This document shows positions 13,258-14,667 of a stretch of DNA of 14,667 nucleotides, piece by piece. The translations under genes and the position numbers were made by a program. Under the pieces are notes generated by a model that did not search any database, was not told the DNA's origin, and worked only from the letters and a program-made list of their open reading frames with translations. The number at the start of each line of letters is the position of its first letter. Positions within the stretch are counted from its first letter, which is position 1. The stretch is from Actinomycetota bacterium (GTDB taxonomy: Bacteria > Actinomycetota > Nitriliruptoria > Nitriliruptorales > JAHWKO01), in the NCBI GenBank assembly GCA_019347855.1, contig JAHWKO010000060.1, positions 1 through 14,667 of the forward strand. The letters are read 5' to 3'.

Positions 13258-13803
13258 GTGTTCGGATGGTCCGCGCTGCTGCGTCGGCTCCTCCGCGTGC
13301 TGGTGGCGATCGGCGTGCGACAGGTGGTGCGGCACGGTCGCCATGGTGGCCGGACACACCGCGAGCGATCGGAGGGTGAGGGCCCGACGATCATCGACGT
13401 CGAGCGCGTGGACACCGACCGTCCGTTCGCCCGGTTCTCCGAGGCCGCCCAGCGTGTCGTCGCCCGCGCGGCGGCCCGCGACGGCGGGGTGATCCTCAGC
13501 GGGTCCGATCTGCTGCTGACGCTGATCGACGCGGACGAGGTGTCCGCCGGACGGCTGCTCGCGGCCGGCACGCGGCTCCACGCGCTGCGGGAGCACCTGC
13601 AGCGAGAGGGAGGACCCTCACGCGGACGCGCGGGCGTCGACCGGGACGTGCGGCGCGCGCTGCGGCTCGCACCCGAGCACGCCGACCGGCGGGGGGCTTC
13701 GACGGTCGAGCCCCAAGACGTGCTGTCCGCGTTGCTCGATCAAGAGGCCGTCGCTGCGCTCATACGCGACCACACGTCTGGACGCGGGTCAGTCGGATCC
13801 TGA
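13258..13803 (+). CDS. Orphan ClpN-like (Clp R domain) protein
   Basis: 181 residues. After a basic, partly hydrophobic start (FGWSALLRRLLRVLVAIGVR) comes a region like the N-terminal double repeat of ClpA/ClpC. The first half reads RFSEAAQRVVARAAARDGGV, ILSGSDLLLTLID; the second reads VDRDVRRALRLAPEHADRRG and STVEPQDVLSALLDQEAVAA. ClpN domains bind adaptors or substrates of Clp proteases; here no AAA module is attached and no clp gene is nearby. It may be a free-standing substrate or antibiotic-binding domain such as ClpS/ClpC-like adaptors, but this is a guess. The start GTG 13258 is preferred because GGAGAGG lies 5 nt upstream; ATG 13231 is in frame but has no ribosome site. Its end overlaps the convergent DUF5667 gene by 15 bp. 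Confidence 0.7.
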   Translation: MFGWSALLRRLLRVLVAIGVRQVVRHGRHGGRTHRERSEGEGPTIIDVERVDTDRPFARFSEAAQRVVARAAARDGGVILSGSDLLLTLIDADEVSAGRLLAAGTRLHALREHLQREGGPSRGRAGVDRDVRRALRLAPEHADRRGASTVEPQDVLSALLDQEAVAALIRDHTSGRGSVGS

Positions 13804-14667
13804 TCCGGAGCCGGAGTTGTCGTCGTCGGTCTCGAGTTCGGTCGGATCGGCGACGGATCCCGGCCCGGAGCTGTCGTCGTCCGTCTCGGTCTCGGTGGGG
13901 TCGTCGTCGGTCCCCGATCCGGAGCCGGAGTTGTCGTCGTCGCTCTCGGACCCGGACGGGTCGTCGTCGGTCCCCGATCCGGAGCCGGAGTTGTCATCAT
14001 CGAACTCCGTCTCGGTCTCGGTCTCGGTCGGATCATCGGACCCCGGCCCGGAGCTGTCGTCGTCCGCGTCTTCGTCGCCGGAACCGCTTCCTGAGCGGTC
14101 TTCATCATCGTCGTCGCGGTCGTCCCCGGAGCTGCCCGACGACGGCGCCCGGACGTCGTCGTCATCCCCGTCGCCGCTCCGGTCGTCGCCGCCCTGGTCG
14201 CCGGACGTCGACGCGATCAGCCGGTCGTAGCGGTTCAGCAGGCGGAGGAGCCGAAGCTGTAGCGGATGGTCGGCAGGCAGGGCCTGGACCGCATCGAGCG
14301 CACGTTGCACGGCGACCTGCAGCTCCGCGCGCGGGGCCCCGGCATCCAGGAGCCGTTCCAGCTCGTCCACGCGGTTGCGCGCGCGGACCGTGCCGTCGAC
14401 GACCTGCCACACCACCTCGGTCGCCTGCTTCACGTCGTAGAGGGGCTGGCCGGGCATGGCGCCTTGCGACGCCACCGCCACCCCGGTGGGGACGAGCAGG
14501 CTCAGCGACGCCGCGACCGCGGTGAGCCCACGTCGCAGCTGCGTGAACCGTCCGGATGTGGCGACGGTCGAGGTCGGTGCGGCCTCCGACAGCGCCTGTC
14601 CGATCGCTGCCAGGTGCTGCTGGCGCGTCTCGTCGGGGATCCGGTGGGACGTGGACGCACGCAGCCG
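13789..14667 (-). CDS. DUF5667-type membrane protein with acidic repeat tail (start outside window)
   Basis: 292 residues are visible and the frame stays open to the window edge, so the start is missing. The visible start RLRASTSHRIPDETRQQHLA, AIGQALSEA is followed by a membrane helix (LTAVAASLSLLVPTGVAVAS) and the DUF5667 signature AMPGQPLYDVKQATEVVWQV. A charged helical stretch follows (ARNRVDELERLLDAG, VQRALDAVQALP). DUF5667 proteins are actinobacterial membrane proteins often next to sigma factors, with the domain outside the cell; an anti-sigma-like role is inference. From about residue 165 on, the protein is a low-complexity Asp/Ser/Gly/Thr/Glu tail of about 125 residues with 20-residue repeats (DDDNSGSGSGTDDD type). 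The gene continues beyond 14667. Confidence 0.8.
   Translation of the reverse strand, partial: RLRASTSHRIPDETRQQHLAAIGQALSEAAPTSTVATSGRFTQLRRGLTAVAASLSLLVPTGVAVASQGAMPGQPLYDVKQATEVVWQVVDGTVRARNRVDELERLLDAGAPRAELQVAVQRALDAVQALPADHPLQLRLLRLLNRYDRLIASTSGDQGGDDRSGDGDDDDVRAPSSGSSGDDRDDDDEDRSGSGSGDEDADDDSSGPGSDDPTETETETEFDDDNSGSGSGTDDDPSGSESDDDNSGSGSGTDDDPTETETDDDSSGPGSVADPTELETDDDNSGSGSGSD
13793..14130 (-). repeat. Imperfect tandem repeats encoding the acidic tail
   Basis: Units of about 60 bp recur, clearest at 13915-13974 and 13975-14034, with diverged copies on either side (about 13799-13854 and 13855-13914). Each begins with a CCGGAGCCGGAGTTGTC-like string. They encode DDDNSGSGSGTDDD followed by PSGSES or PTETET on the minus strand. 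Length is 20 codons, so copy-number change keeps the frame. Confidence 0.8.

Noticed and set aside
13793..14130. CRISPR or iteron array
   Set aside because: Units are 60 bp with no unique spacers, in frame with a protein-coding gene; they are coding repeats.

Overview
The window is about 70% GC with GTG, TTG and ATG starts, dense packing and actinobacterial families throughout: a DUF5667 membrane protein, an SCO4226-type nickel-binding protein, a LuxR regulator of the large ATP-binding (LAL) type, and a LigD-type phosphoesterase protein. It looks like a chromosomal segment of a high-GC actinomycetote. The style suggests a deep-branching lineage such as Nitriliruptoria/Egibacter/Euzebya, but that is only an impression. 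I see no rRNA, tRNA, CRISPR array, transposase or phage gene. No gene-free stretch exceeds 300 bases; the longest, about 254 bp, carries two copies of an unusual nested palindrome.

Layout. 1-190: 3' end of an MFS-like transporter. 277-600: an IscA/HesB-fold protein without any cysteine. 591-1975 (minus): a YbaK-type tRNA-editing protein translationally coupled to a sulfite-oxidase-like molybdoenzyme with an extra N-terminal helical region. 1976-2229: divergent regulatory region with the twin palindromes and a MarR-type operator. 2230-3557: DODA/LigB-type dioxygenase coupled to its MarR regulator. 3547-4206 (minus): divergent CDF-like cation transporter with an acidic tail. 4271-5365: LigD-type 3'-phosphoesterase domain fused to a ligase-like domain that has lost its catalytic residues. 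5368-6402 (minus): pirin. 6573-8684: Orc1/Cdc6-like AAA+ ATPase followed 9 bp later by RNase Z, preceded by a palindrome cluster and three TATA(G/C)T repeats. 8832-11390: LAL-type LuxR regulator. 11511-12289: SCO4226-type protein coupled to a secreted protein, preceded by helically phased direct repeats. 12355-13185 (minus): membrane-anchored alpha/beta hydrolase. 13258-13803: orphan ClpN-like protein. 13789-14667 (minus): DUF5667-type protein with a long acidic repeat tail, truncated by the window edge.

How the genes may work together. Three sets look like functional units: the MarR-dioxygenase operon under a TTGAACGTTCAA operator; the LAL regulator with the nickel-binding/secreted-protein operon; and the AAA+ ATPase-RNase Z pair. 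Of five convergent gene pairs, three overlap at their stop codons and a fourth is separated by 2 bp, with palindromic sequence at the junction in several. Only the fifth pair has an ordinary hairpin terminator. The best candidates for something undescribed are the pseudo-ligase fusion, the AAA+ locus with its repeat-rich leader, the twin palindrome, and the LAL/SCO4226/secreted-protein module.
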